Assembly: GCF_900155685.1 (NCBI RefSeq)
Contig: NZ_LT732548.1
Coordinates: 1,942,696-2,006,695, forward strand
Length of the DNA stretch: 64,000 nt
DNA from: Paenibacillus bouchesdurhonensis
GTDB lineage: Bacteria; Bacillota; Bacilli; Paenibacillales; Paenibacillaceae
Direction of reading: 5' to 3'
Shown: piece by piece, positions 17,933-26,595 of the stretch
How the letters are laid out: the number at the start of each line of letters is the position of its first letter
Numbering within the stretch: the stretch's first letter is position 1
Notes under the pieces: generated by a model
Seen by the model: only the letters and a program-made list of their open reading frames with translations
What the model was told of the DNA's origin: nothing
The model's database searches: none
Translations under genes and position numbers: made by a program

Positions 17933-18279
17933 TATTTCTGTGGGCGTTTATCGTCGGAGGATTGTTCTGCGTCGTCGGACAATTAATGTTCGACGTGCTT
18001 AAGCTGACTCCGGCTCATACGATGAGTACATTAGTTGTGGTGGGTGCCGTTATGGATGCGTTTGGTTGGTATGATCCACTCGTTAAATTCGCAGGGGCAG
18101 GCGCCTCTGTTCCGATTACAAGCTTTGGAAATTCGCTCGTTCACGGCGCTTTGACCGAGCTGCAGAAGGATGGCTGGATCGGGGTTATTACCGGGATCTT
18201 TGAAGTCACCAGTGCCGGTATATCGGCAGCGATAATATTCTCATTCCTCGCAGCTCTTGTCGTTCGTCCAAGAGGATAA
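17929..18279 (+). CDS. spoVAE: stage V sporulation protein AE
   Basis: This 116-residue hydrophobic protein of the SpoVAEb type shows FIVGGLFCVVGQ, PAHTMSTLVVVGAVMDAFG, and AGAGASVPITSFGNSLVHGA, a motif shared with SpoVAC because the two are related membrane subunits. The start ATG 17929 overlaps the spoVAD stop and follows GGAGG; a longer in-frame reading from inside spoVAD is spurious. No spoVAA, spoVAB, spoVAF or gerA-type gene follows, so this is a minimal C-D-E operon ended by the terminator at 18335. Confidence 0.93.
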   Translation: MIFLWAFIVGGLFCVVGQLMFDVLKLTPAHTMSTLVVVGAVMDAFGWYDPLVKFAGAGASVPITSFGNSLVHGALTELQKDGWIGVITGIFEVTSAGISAAIIFSFLAALVVRPRG

Positions 18280-18334
18280 ATTGTTAAGCAATTACAGCAT
18301 TACCCTTGAAGTACTCCAGTTTGTGAGTGGTACA

Positions 18335-18378
18335 CCCCGAAAGTCAGAGTAAAATCTAACTTTCGGGGGTATTTTTAT
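18335..18378 (+). terminator. terminator of the spoVA operon
   Basis: CCCCGAAAGT (18335-18344) and ACTTTCGGGG (18359-18368) form a 10-bp stem with a 14-nt loop, followed by GTATTTTTAT. Confidence 0.8.
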
Positions 18379-18401
18379 AAAGGGGATTTGTAAATGCAAC
18401 T

Positions 18402-18460
18402 TGCAGGAAATAGACATGGTGCAGGAAATATTGCATGAAATATCGTACGTGCAAGAAATA
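18402..18460 (+). repeat. four short tandem-like units TGCANGAAATA
   Basis: TGCAGGAAATA, TGCAGGAAATA, TGCATGAAATA and TGCAAGAAATA begin at 18402, 18420, 18432 and 18450. The spacings are 18, 12 and 18 bp, all multiples of six. They lie in non-coding DNA after the spoVA terminator. Confidence 0.6.
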
Positions 18461-18489
18461 TCGAAACGTACATGTGCGAAAGCTAATAA

Positions 18490-18550
18490 CTGGATTTCAT
18501 GTATTTAAATGATGCGATATATCACCGAACAAGCAATTAACTGGATTCGT
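18490..18550 (+). repeat. copies of a dispersed AACTGGATT element
   Basis: CTGGATTTCATGTATTTAAA (18490-18509) and CAATTAACTGGATT (18534-18547) both recur near 60.6 kb: the first inverted with one mismatch at 60639-60658, the second direct at 60576-60589. Confidence 0.6.
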
Positions 18551-18754
18551 TGTATTTATAAAGAAGCAATAGTATGAGTAACGGTGAAAATTAGACACTT
18601 GATGCACGGAATCCCTATTCTTCGGAAACTTTGCCCAGAGATTCAAATAGGTGCATGGAATCCATTTATATATCAGATTCGCATCCTTTTTCCGGCAAAG
18701 TTGTGTGTGAAGAGCAACAATGTGTATATATGCTTTACGGGTTGGTGAAAAATT

Positions 18755-18819
18755 ACAACCAACAAACGCGCATACAGTAGGCACGGGGTTGCATACAACC
18801 AACAAATGTGCATACAGTC
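18755..18819 (+). repeat. two 25-bp direct repeats with a 40-bp period
   Basis: ACAACCAACAAACGCGCATA at 18755 and ACAACCAACAAATGTGCATA at 18795 each continue with CAGT. They differ at two positions over these 20 bases. No coding role is apparent. Confidence 0.65.
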
Positions 18820-18885
18820 GCATGTGTAATCCATGGGCTGCTTCTATGCTCACTGCCAACTGTGTTCCAGCGGCCGACCGCGAAT

Positions 18886-18979
18886 CCTGCCAGTCGCTGT
18901 ATTTTGCGCGTTGACTGGCAGGCTGTCCACCGCTAGCCTAAAAAATCAAAACTTTAGAGCGACGCCGCGAGGCGTTTTT
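18886..18979. other. inverted repeat and weak terminator-like hairpin before the MoxR operon
   Basis: CCTGCCAGTC (18886-18895) and GACTGGCAGG (18913-18922) form a 10-bp inverted repeat with a 17-nt loop and no T-run. ACGCC/GGCGT (18962-18975) with a GCGA tetraloop is followed by TTTTC and may stop read-through. Apart from these and the repeats listed separately, 18280-19066 shows no gene. Confidence 0.45.
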
Positions 18980-19066
18980 CTTATGTAGGCAGAGTGTACT
19001 TCCCCTCCCTGATTCATGTACAATAAGTATAAGTGTGACGAATTATGTCTGGGGAGGGAATTATTG

Positions 19067-20023
19067 ATGCCCGTAAGAGAGCAATCGATACAAACGATGT
19101 CTGCTGTCCGAGCGAACCTAGAATCTTGCATATTGGGGAAAGAGTTCGAAATAACCCTTCTTCTCACTGCTCTTCTTGCTGGAGGCCATGTATTAATAGA
19201 GGATGTGCCTGGAACAGGGAAAACACAGCTGATTAAAGCGATGGCGAGATCTATGAGCGGAGACTATCGACGCATCCAGTGTAATCCTGACATTTTGCCG
19301 AGTGATATTACCGGTGTGTCCGTATTCCATCCGCATGAAGAACGTTTTGTATTTCGACCGGGACCGGTCATGACGAATATTTTGCTTGCGGACGAAATAA
19401 ATCGAGCGACGACGAAGACGCAATCAGCCTTGCTTGAAGTGATGGAGGAACGCAGTGTAACTGCGGATGGACATACATATGAGCTCCCGCATCCATTTAT
19501 GCTCTGTGCCACGCAAAATCCGATCGACTTCGAGGGAACCTACATGCTTCCGGAAGCTCAGCTTGACCGTTTTATGATGAAAATAGCGATGGGTTACCCG
19601 GATGCGGCGACGGAAAAAGCCATGCTGCAGTACCATACCAAAGGCCAGCCGGTCGATCAGCTTCAAGCGGTAACCACCATGGATGAAATCGCCGCTATTC
19701 AAGAAGAGATTCGCGATGTTTATCTGAGCGATGCCTTAAGTGATTATTTACTTAACATCGTACGCCGCACCCGGGAACATGATGCCGTCATCCTTGGGGC
19801 CAGTCCGCGGGCTACGCTTGCTTTTGTGATGGCGGTCAAAGCGTATGCCTTCCTGCATGAGCGGGATTACGTCATTCCCGATGATATCAAGATGCTAGCC
19901 ACTTATGTATTGGGGCACCGGATTTTGCTTCGTCCGGAGGCTCGTCTTGGCAGCATGAGCTCCCAGCAGGTGCTTCAGCAAATTATTAATCAGGCGCATG
20001 TGCCCGTATCGTCGGTAGGTTAA
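19067..20023 (+). CDS. MoxR family AAA+ ATPase
   Basis: The 318-residue protein has Walker A DVPGTGKTQLIKAMA (about 50-64), Walker B NILLADEINRA, the MoxR signature QSALLEVMEE, sensor ATQNPIDFEGTYMLPEAQLD (note LPEAQ-DR) and a C-terminal lid domain. MoxR ATPases are chaperone-like and act with DUF58 or VWA partner proteins. GGGGAGGG eight bases before ATG 19067 sets the start; the upstream ATG 19016 has no ribosome site. It begins a three-gene operon with DUF58 and transglutaminase genes, 4 bp and overlap spacing. Confidence 0.92.
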   Translation: MPVREQSIQTMSAVRANLESCILGKEFEITLLLTALLAGGHVLIEDVPGTGKTQLIKAMARSMSGDYRRIQCNPDILPSDITGVSVFHPHEERFVFRPGPVMTNILLADEINRATTKTQSALLEVMEERSVTADGHTYELPHPFMLCATQNPIDFEGTYMLPEAQLDRFMMKIAMGYPDAATEKAMLQYHTKGQPVDQLQAVTTMDEIAAIQEEIRDVYLSDALSDYLLNIVRRTREHDAVILGASPRATLAFVMAVKAYAFLHERDYVIPDDIKMLATYVLGHRILLRPEARLGSMSSQQVLQQIINQAHVPVSSVG

Positions 20024-20027
20024 TACG

Positions 20028-21278
20028 ATGCGCGCCCTGCTTAATACGTGGAAATCAGGCTTGCGTTCATGGAAGCTTTGGAGAGTGGCCTCATTATGGC
20101 TTATTTGTTTGCTCTATTTATTATTCCAAGGCGGGAAAACTTCATTTATGCTGTTCGCGATGGTTACCCTTCTTGTATGTTATTGGCTCCTTAGCGGCCT
20201 CGGTGGAATAAGGCAAGTCAAGGGAAGCAGAACCATGATGTCGCTGGAGGGAGAGCAGTTTCTGCTGCAGGCAGGGGAACAGGCGCAGATCAAGCTTCAT
20301 CTGCGGCTTCCGCGGCTGATGCCACTGCCTTACATTATCGTTCGTGAGGTCATGAAACGTCATAACGGAGATTCTTGGGCCTTCGAGGATAGCGTCGTTC
20401 CTCAGGTGCGCGGCGAAGCGGTGCTCGTATATAACACCCCGCCGCTAGAACGGGGGAAATACGAATTTGTCGGTACGGAATGTACATCTGAGGATATTTT
20501 TGGATTAATGGAGCATCGAGGAACATTTCAGGCCAATGGACAATTTCGCGTGCTCCCAAGAACCGTATTTATCCCGAATTGGCAGCTCTATAGCCGAAAT
20601 TCAAGACTGCCTGGACCGGAGACGGCCATATCCAATTCCCGCCGCGAAACAACGCAAATTAACGGGGTGCGCGATTACGTATATGGCGACCGGATCTCAA
20701 GAATTCATTGGAATGCTACAGCCAGGACTGGAACGTGGAAATCGAAGGAATTTGAGCATGAGTCCCTACCGAAGACCGTACTAGTCCTGGATGCGCACAA
20801 GATTGGCTACGCTAGTACGCAGCAGCTTGAATTAGCGGTATCCGTCACCGCCTCTTTACTGGAGTACGGGTCTCGGGAAAGGATCAGTATGGGGCTATGC
20901 ACGCTGGGGAAAGAGCTTTGCAGATTTGCGCCAGCCGAAGGGTATATCGAGCGTCAGCAAATGATTCACCATTTGGTAGATATCGATGCGGACGGTTACG
21001 GGAGCCATAAACGCAGGCTGGAGGAGATACGTGAATTTTTCCCGGCAGGCTCTTTCTTTATATTGATCAGCCCGCTGGCGGATGAAACAGCGATGAGTAT
21101 ACTGAACTGGGCAAAGACCAGGCAGATGACGCCCTATCAAATCGAGATCGGGGCTTCGTCTCAAAGGGAAGCAACACGGTCGCATTGGCAGTCGGCCCTG
21201 CACAACCGGGGAATAAAAGCCGTTCATGTCGCCTCATTGCAGGATTTTCCCGCCGTGATGGGGGGAGGGCTGGCATGA
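20028..21278 (+). CDS. DUF58 domain protein
   Basis: This 416-residue protein has two N-terminal transmembrane helices (about 18-60), a beta-rich middle and the DUF58 core (about 200-260) with DYVYGDRISRIHWNATARTG, then a VWA-like fold with KTVLVLDAHK. DUF58 proteins are the usual partners of MoxR ATPases; the precise biochemical function is not established. It is translationally coupled: 4 bp after the MoxR stop, and its stop overlaps the next start as ATGA. Confidence 0.88.
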   Translation: MRALLNTWKSGLRSWKLWRVASLWLICLLYLLFQGGKTSFMLFAMVTLLVCYWLLSGLGGIRQVKGSRTMMSLEGEQFLLQAGEQAQIKLHLRLPRLMPLPYIIVREVMKRHNGDSWAFEDSVVPQVRGEAVLVYNTPPLERGKYEFVGTECTSEDIFGLMEHRGTFQANGQFRVLPRTVFIPNWQLYSRNSRLPGPETAISNSRRETTQINGVRDYVYGDRISRIHWNATARTGTWKSKEFEHESLPKTVLVLDAHKIGYASTQQLELAVSVTASLLEYGSRERISMGLCTLGKELCRFAPAEGYIERQQMIHHLVDIDADGYGSHKRRLEEIREFFPAGSFFILISPLADETAMSILNWAKTRQMTPYQIEIGASSQREATRSHWQSALHNRGIKAVHVASLQDFPAVMGGGLA

Positions 21279-23521
21279 ACAGATCGATTAAGCAGGCTGA
21301 GCCGACATGGTACAGACTCTCCGTTATTGTTTGGATGATGATTATTGCCCTGCAGTGGATTGATTATACGGAGCCGATTTGGTTCCAGGAGACGACAGTT
21401 CTGGTGACGGCTACGTTGATTGCCGTTGCCTTATGCGAAGCCTTGCTGCATTTCCGACCATGGCTCAACTGGACGATCAAGGCTCTTGCTGCCGCAGTCA
21501 TTCTTAGAATTGTTTTGGGCACTTATATTTATTATCCTTACGGCCCGATATTTCCGGATCAGGCTCGTCAATTATTAGCGTATGCATCGCCTTACATTTG
21601 GTTTTCCTTGGCCGCTTGGGGATTGTTCGATTTGTTGATCCGATTGCTGACCGACAGGGCCAGAGTCATGATTTTCCTGAGCTTCAATTTGCTCGCGTTC
21701 ACGATACTGGACTCTTTTACTTCCTATTATCTATGGGGAAATGTGGCATGGCTCGTATTTGCCGGTCTTGGCTGGCTCGTGTGTCTCCACTTTCGCAAGT
21801 TTCAGTTGAAATATCCCCATGGGTGGGTGAAACTGCGCAAGGAACCGCTTAAAATTACGCTGAATATCGTAGTTATATTTGCTTCGGTGCTCCTGATCGG
21901 TGTCAGTATGCCTTCAGTATCACCTACTTTAACCGACCCGTACTCCGCCTGGAAAAAAAGAACCACTCCCGTGCAGGCTCCCGGGCCGGGAGCTATTTCG
22001 CCAAGCGAGGTAAGCGAAATTACGACACCGAAATCTCCGGAAGAGGTCTTGTCCGGTTACAGCCGAGACGATACCCGTTTAGGAGACGGGTTTGACTTCA
22101 GTTACAGCCCTGTCATGAATGTTACTTCGGATGTCCGCTCTTATTGGCGGGGGGAAACGCGCCGGATCTATACTGGTGCAGGCTGGGCTGACCTAAGCAA
22201 GGAAGGCCGGGATACGCATTTTTACGCGGGAGGAGCCCAGAGCGAACCATTGGTTAATCGCGAAGCGGGCAAGATACAGAACCGCAAGGTAGAGCAGATC
22301 GTGACGATGCAGACGGATCGTGCCTATCCAGTTCTGTTCGGGGGTTACTCCATCAGCAGTGTTGAGGTGCTGGATGTGGAAGAAGACGTACGGCCGCGCA
22401 TGAACTGGGCAAGCGAGGAAGCGGAGCTCCATTGGAACGGCTTCCGTGGAGCTGAGCTGGGCTATAATTATCCGAAGCGGTACAAGGTCGTTGCTGAGAT
22501 TCCGATCATTCCAGTGGAAGAATTAAGGCTAGCTGCCTATGACACGCTATATCCCTCCCGCCGCGTAGATAGCAAATACTTGCAAATCCCGTCGGGGTTT
22601 CCGGAAAGAGTGCGCAACCTGGCGGAGGAGGTAACAGCGGAGGGAAGCACTCCCTATGAGAAAATGGAGCTTCTGCAGGCGTATTTGAGGCAAAATTTCG
22701 AGTATACGAATAAGCCGGATCTGTCCCGAAAACAAAGCGATGATTTCGTCGATAGCTTTTTGTTCGAAATTAAACAGGGCTATTGCGATTACTATTCTAC
22801 CTCTATGGTGATGATGGCTCGTTCATTGCAAATCCCCGCCAGATGGGTAAAAGGCTATGCACCGGGCAGCATGCCCAGCATCGAAACGCTTCAGCGTTTT
22901 CCGGAAATGGATAGCGGTTATAGAGTAAGCAACTCCGATGCTCATTCCTGGGCAGAACTGTACTTCGGCGAAGAGTATGGATGGATTCCGTTTGAAGCGA
23001 CTCCAGGCTTCGATTCGGCGCTGCTGACGCCGGAAGAGGAAAGCACGGAGACATGGGCGGAGGAGTTGGAAGAGCAGGACGAGAGCAGCGAGGAAACATC
23101 CAGCATATTGGATGATGTTGATCCACGAACGCTGCGCTGGGTTTTTGGCGTATCGATTACTGTTCTTGCCTTGTCTGTTATTTATCTTTTTCGTTCAGAG
23201 CTGCACCTAGCGCTATTACGAATCCGTCTTGGGCGCAGTTTAACCTTAGGGGAGAAAATTTCCTTTGAAGTGCTCGGCGCGGTGCGGAAATTAAGACGTC
23301 ATGGACTCTACAGAGAAGAGCATGAGACGATGAGGGAATCGTTCAGCCGCTGGGAAGTAAAGCAGCCGGAATTGTCGCACTTGCTTCGTCCTCTACTGGT
23401 TAGCTTCGAGAAAGCCAATTACAGCCCGGAAACCGTCAAGCCGGAAGATTGGCAGGGAGTAAAGGAGCTTTCCCGCAAACTATACAAAGCGGTGCGAGCT
23501 AGAAGGAATTCGAGGTTATAA
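21275..23521 (+). CDS. membrane transglutaminase-like protein (TgpA type)
   Basis: The 748-residue protein has five or six N-terminal transmembrane helices (about 12-215), an extracytoplasmic transglutaminase-like domain with catalytic Cys in IKQGYCDYYSTSMVMMARSL, His in SDAHSWAELYF and the acidic site near GWIPFEATPG, an acidic Glu/Ser stretch, one more transmembrane helix (about residues 620-645) and a DUF4129-like cytosolic tail. The family is linked to cell-surface protein cross-linking or hydrolysis. Start ATG 21275 overlaps the DUF58 stop and follows GGGGGAGGG; an in-frame extension to 21185 lies inside DUF58. MoxR, DUF58 and this protein form a familiar trio. Confidence 0.9.
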   Translation: MNRSIKQAEPTWYRLSVIVWMMIIALQWIDYTEPIWFQETTVLVTATLIAVALCEALLHFRPWLNWTIKALAAAVILRIVLGTYIYYPYGPIFPDQARQLLAYASPYIWFSLAAWGLFDLLIRLLTDRARVMIFLSFNLLAFTILDSFTSYYLWGNVAWLVFAGLGWLVCLHFRKFQLKYPHGWVKLRKEPLKITLNIVVIFASVLLIGVSMPSVSPTLTDPYSAWKKRTTPVQAPGPGAISPSEVSEITTPKSPEEVLSGYSRDDTRLGDGFDFSYSPVMNVTSDVRSYWRGETRRIYTGAGWADLSKEGRDTHFYAGGAQSEPLVNREAGKIQNRKVEQIVTMQTDRAYPVLFGGYSISSVEVLDVEEDVRPRMNWASEEAELHWNGFRGAELGYNYPKRYKVVAEIPIIPVEELRLAAYDTLYPSRRVDSKYLQIPSGFPERVRNLAEEVTAEGSTPYEKMELLQAYLRQNFEYTNKPDLSRKQSDDFVDSFLFEIKQGYCDYYSTSMVMMARSLQIPARWVKGYAPGSMPSIETLQRFPEMDSGYRVSNSDAHSWAELYFGEEYGWIPFEATPGFDSALLTPEEESTETWAEELEEQDESSEETSSILDDVDPRTLRWVFGVSITVLALSVIYLFRSELHLALLRIRLGRSLTLGEKISFEVLGAVRKLRRHGLYREEHETMRESFSRWEVKQPELSHLLRPLLVSFEKANYSPETVKPEDWQGVKELSRKLYKAVRARRNSRL

Positions 23522-23547
23522 CAAGGAATTGTATCTTCTTCCGAAAT

Positions 23548-23586
23548 GTCCCCGGGTGCGCTTGCAACGGGGGCGTTTTCTTTTTT
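23548..23586 (+). terminator. terminator of the MoxR-DUF58-transglutaminase operon
   Basis: GTCCCCG (23548-23554) pairs with CGGGGGC (23568-23574), 13-nt loop, followed by GTTTTCTTTTTT. Confidence 0.8.
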
Positions 23587-23614
23587 AAAATATAAGGAAG
23601 TCGGGGGAAGATTG

Positions 23615-23623
23615 TGGTATAGT
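23615..23623 (+). promoter_or_regulatory. extended -10 promoter for the yqeG cluster
   Basis: TGGTATAGT gives an extended TGN plus TATAGT, 28 bp before the yqeG start. The -35 position is poor, which an extended -10 tolerates. Confidence 0.4.
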
Positions 23624-23651
23624 TTGTCGTATGAAACCGAGGTGAATGTAT

Positions 23652-24176
23652 TTGTTTGAAAGATTTTTGCCGAAGCTTAGAGTAAACAGTGTTTTTGATA
23701 TCGACTTGGAGAGTCTTTACGCGCAAGGGTACCGGGGAATCATTACAGACTTGGATAATACCCTCGTTGGAGCAAAGGCTCCATTAGCGACGCCCGAGCT
23801 CGTGGAATGGTTTGAAAAAGTGAAGAAATTCGGGTTTAAACTTGTCATTGTGTCAAACAATAATCTGGACAGGGTATCGAGGTTCGCTACCCCTTTGAAT
23901 ATTGAATTTGTGCATGCGGCGAGAAAGCCGTTAGGCGCTCCCTTCCATAGAGCACTAAGCATGATGGGACTAGCCCCTAAGGAGGCTATCGTTGTCGGCG
24001 ATCAGTTGATGACCGATGTGTACGGGGGCAACCGTCTGGGGCTGTACACTGTACTGGTGCTGCCGATTGCCGTTACCGAAGAAGGCTTCGGTACCAGGTT
24101 TAACCGCCGGCTGGAACGAATCGTCAAGCGTCGGCTTCATAAGAGCGGATTATGGCTGGAGGAGGAAAGAAAGTGA
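23652..24176 (+). CDS. yqeG: YqeG family HAD IIIA phosphatase
   Basis: The 174-residue protein has HAD motif I DLDNTLVG (about 32-39), motif II IVSNNN, motif III Lys in ARKPLG, and motif IV GDQLMTDVYGGN. This is the conserved YqeG of Firmicutes, a predicted small-molecule or phosphoglycolate-type phosphatase of uncertain substrate. GAGGTGA (23639-23645) is too close to ATG 23646 but well placed for TTG 23652, giving MFERFLPKLRV. It starts the yqeG-yqeM cluster, and its stop overlaps the GTG start of yqeH. Confidence 0.9.
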   Translation: MFERFLPKLRVNSVFDIDLESLYAQGYRGIITDLDNTLVGAKAPLATPELVEWFEKVKKFGFKLVIVSNNNLDRVSRFATPLNIEFVHAARKPLGAPFHRALSMMGLAPKEAIVVGDQLMTDVYGGNRLGLYTVLVLPIAVTEEGFGTRFNRRLERIVKRRLHKSGLWLEEERK

Positions 24177-25300
24177 GAGAGGAACAGGGCGTGTTAAACG
24201 CCGAACGCTGCAGCGGCTGCGGCATCAAACTGCAGAGTGAGCATAAGGATCAGCCGGGATACATTCCGGCGCAGGCGATCCAGAAAGAAATCGTGATTTG
24301 CCAGCGCTGCTTCCGGATCAAAAATTATAACGAATCCTCTTCTATTACAGTGGAGCAGGATGAGTTCTTGAGATTGCTGAGTCAAATCGGTGGCAAAGAG
24401 GCGCTGGTCATTCATATCGTGGATATTTTCGATTTTCAGGGCAGCATCATTTCCGGCTTGCAGCGGTTTGTGGGCAACAATCCCGTACTGTTGGCGGTGA
24501 ATAAAATCGATCTGTTGCCGAAAGTGACCAACTGGAATAAAGTCCGAAACTGGGTGCAGAAGGAAGCGAAAGAAGCCGGCATCAAGGTAGAGGACATCAT
24601 TCTGTGCAGCGCGAAGCAGAGCAGCGGGTTTGACCGGCTGCTGGATGCCGTAGCAGAGTACCGCGGCAATCGCGATGTATATGTGGTTGGCGCGACCAAT
24701 GTAGGAAAGTCGACATTGATCAATCGGCTTATTCGCGATTACAGCGATTTGGATCAGGAGCTGACGGTTTCGCGTTATCCGGGAACAACGCTGGATATGG
24801 TACATATTCCATTGGATGATGGTCACTCTATCATAGATACGCCGGGAATTATGTACCCATCCCGTTACAGCGAGCTTGTGAGTCCGGAGGATTTAGGCGC
24901 GATACTGCCTGACAAGCCGCTTAAACCTGCCGTATATCAGTTGAATGAAGGGCAGAGCTTGTTTTTTGGCGGCTTTGGACGTTTTGACTTCATTCAAGGT
25001 GAACGTCAATCCTTCACTTGCTTCGTGAGCGGGCGAGCTCCGATTCATCGGACGAAACTGGAGAAAGCGGATGAGCTGTTCGAGACGCATGGCGGCGAGC
25101 TTTTGTCCCCGCCTGCTCGCGAAAATCTGCACAAGCTGCCAGCGTGGACGCGGCATGAATTTCGAATTCCAAAGAACAGCCGCTTAGATGTATTCATCTC
25201 AGGATTAGGCTGGATCAAAATCAATGGAGAGACGGGGGCTGTTGTTGCTGCCCATGCTCCAAAAGGCATCAAGGTCATGGTTCGTCCTTCGTTGATTTGA
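24173..25300 (+). CDS. yqeH: ribosome biogenesis GTPase YqeH
   Basis: The 375-residue protein is a circularly permuted GTPase: an N-terminal zinc finger (CSGCGIKL, then CQRCF), G4 NKIDLL (about 113-118), G5 CSAKQSSG, then G1 GATNVGKSTL (about 173-182), and G3 DTPGIM, with a C-terminal RNA-binding region. YqeH is needed for 30S subunit assembly in Bacillus. The start is GTG 24173, overlapping the yqeG stop as GTGA and preceded by GGAGGAGG; ATG 24152 is also in frame but has a poorer ribosome site. Confidence 0.92.
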   Translation: MREEQGVLNAERCSGCGIKLQSEHKDQPGYIPAQAIQKEIVICQRCFRIKNYNESSSITVEQDEFLRLLSQIGGKEALVIHIVDIFDFQGSIISGLQRFVGNNPVLLAVNKIDLLPKVTNWNKVRNWVQKEAKEAGIKVEDIILCSAKQSSGFDRLLDAVAEYRGNRDVYVVGATNVGKSTLINRLIRDYSDLDQELTVSRYPGTTLDMVHIPLDDGHSIIDTPGIMYPSRYSELVSPEDLGAILPDKPLKPAVYQLNEGQSLFFGGFGRFDFIQGERQSFTCFVSGRAPIHRTKLEKADELFETHGGELLSPPARENLHKLPAWTRHEFRIPKNSRLDVFISGLGWIKINGETGAVVAAHAPKGIKVMVRPSLI

Positions 25301-25347
25301 CGCGAGTACGGGCGTGCGGAGGTTTGGATAAGGAGGTTGATTCAATA

Positions 25348-26217
25348 ATGGGTAATGAGATGAAGGGGCGTGGCGAGCTGCCGTTGCTGTTTGGCGTCAT
25401 GGGAGATCCGATAACCCAGACGAAATCTCCAGCCATGCATACTGCGGCGCTCCAGGCTGCAGGCCTCGAAGGCACCTATGTGCCGCTTCATGTGAAGAAG
25501 GAGCAGCTTGCGGATGCAATTAAGGGCATTGCTGCTCTAGGTTACCGCGGCGTCAATGTGACTGTGCCTCATAAAGTGGATGTCATGAATTATGTGGATG
25601 TAATTGATGAAGCGGCGAAGCAGATCGGCGCCGTCAACACCATCGTTAATGATGGCGGTATTCTTACCGGCTACAACACGGATGGGATCGGCTACATTCG
25701 GTCACTTAAGGAAGAAGCCGCCCCTGATTTGTCCGGCAAGCATGTGCTTGTTATTGGCTGTGGCGGGGCAGCGAGGGGCATTGTCTATGCATTGTTGCAG
25801 GAGAAGCCGGGGAAAGTAATCATCGCTAACCGCACGAGACAAAAGGCTCAGGAGCTTGCGGATGAATGGGTTCATTTGGGAGCTGTCAGCGCGTGCGGCA
25901 TGGAGGAGCTGGCTGATACGATTCAGAAGAACCATATTGACATCGTCATTAATACGACCTCCGTTGGAATGTATCCAAATGCGGGCGAGCTGCCGATGCC
26001 AACCGAGCTTCTTATGCCTCATATGGTTGTGAGCGATCTGATCTATAATCCGCTAAAGACCGAGCTGCTGAGCAGGGCGGAGTCGATCGGCTGCCGCATT
26101 CATAACGGACTAGGCATGTTCGTGTATCAAGGCGCTTACGCCTTCGAATATTGGACGGGCCGTCCTGCACCAATTGAGGCGATGCGCACGGTTGTTTTAA
26201 ACAGTTTACAGGTATGA
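25348..26217 (+). CDS. aroE: shikimate dehydrogenase
   Basis: The 289-residue enzyme reduces 3-dehydroshikimate with NADPH in aromatic amino acid synthesis. Visible motifs: FGVMGDPITQTKSPAMHTAA with the substrate-binding Ser, NVTVPHK with the catalytic Lys, GAVNTIV, NTDGIGY with the catalytic Asp, the Rossmann VIGCGGAARG, NADP-binding ANRTRQKA, and NTTSVGMYP. Start ATG 25348 is preceded by AAGGAGG. The place between yqeH and yhbY matches Bacillus. Confidence 0.96.
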   Translation: MGNEMKGRGELPLLFGVMGDPITQTKSPAMHTAALQAAGLEGTYVPLHVKKEQLADAIKGIAALGYRGVNVTVPHKVDVMNYVDVIDEAAKQIGAVNTIVNDGGILTGYNTDGIGYIRSLKEEAAPDLSGKHVLVIGCGGAARGIVYALLQEKPGKVIIANRTRQKAQELADEWVHLGAVSACGMEELADTIQKNHIDIVINTTSVGMYPNAGELPMPTELLMPHMVVSDLIYNPLKTELLSRAESIGCRIHNGLGMFVYQGAYAFEYWTGRPAPIEAMRTVVLNSLQV

Positions 26218-26283
26218 TGATTATTTTTATATCACTTATTTTAAATAGGCAGTACATTTGAATGCTAAGGGGTTTTGTATTTA

Positions 26284-26574
26284 ATGCTTACGGGAAAACA
26301 AAAACGCTATCTGCGCAGCTTGGCGCACCATCTACAGCCGATTTTTCAAGTCGGGAAAGGCGGTACGAACGATCAGGTCATTCGCCATATTTCCGAAGCG
26401 CTGGAACGCCGTGAATTAATCAAGGTTTCGATTCTGAACAACAATCTGGACGACCCGCAGGAAATCGCCGCTGAGCTGGCTGAAGGTGCAAATGCAGAGC
26501 TAGTGCAGCTTATCGGCAGAACGATCGTGCTGTACAAGGAATCGCGGGATTATAAACAAATCGAGCTGCCTTAA
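26284..26574 (+). CDS. yhbY: YhbY family RNA-binding protein
   Basis: This 96-residue single CRS1-YhbY (KH-like) domain begins LTGKQKRYLRSLAHHLQPIF with the GKGG loop (QVGKGGTND) and ends with IGRTIVLYKESRD. The protein associates with pre-50S particles; in Bacillus the equivalent is YqeI. ATG 26284 is preferred over TTG 26275, which almost touches the AAGGGG site. nadD follows 21 bp later. Confidence 0.93.
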   Translation: MLTGKQKRYLRSLAHHLQPIFQVGKGGTNDQVIRHISEALERRELIKVSILNNNLDDPQEIAAELAEGANAELVQLIGRTIVLYKESRDYKQIELP

Positions 26575-26595
26575 GCTGAGCCTGGAGGGATAGGA

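Noticed and set aside
16910..18279. Longer spoVAE reading from 17749
   Set aside because: The extra codons are out-of-phase spoVAD sequence; the ATGA overlap at 17929 with GGAGG marks the real start.
18402..18460. CRISPR array
   Set aside because: The units are only 11 bp with spacings of 12-18 bp, and no cas gene is present.
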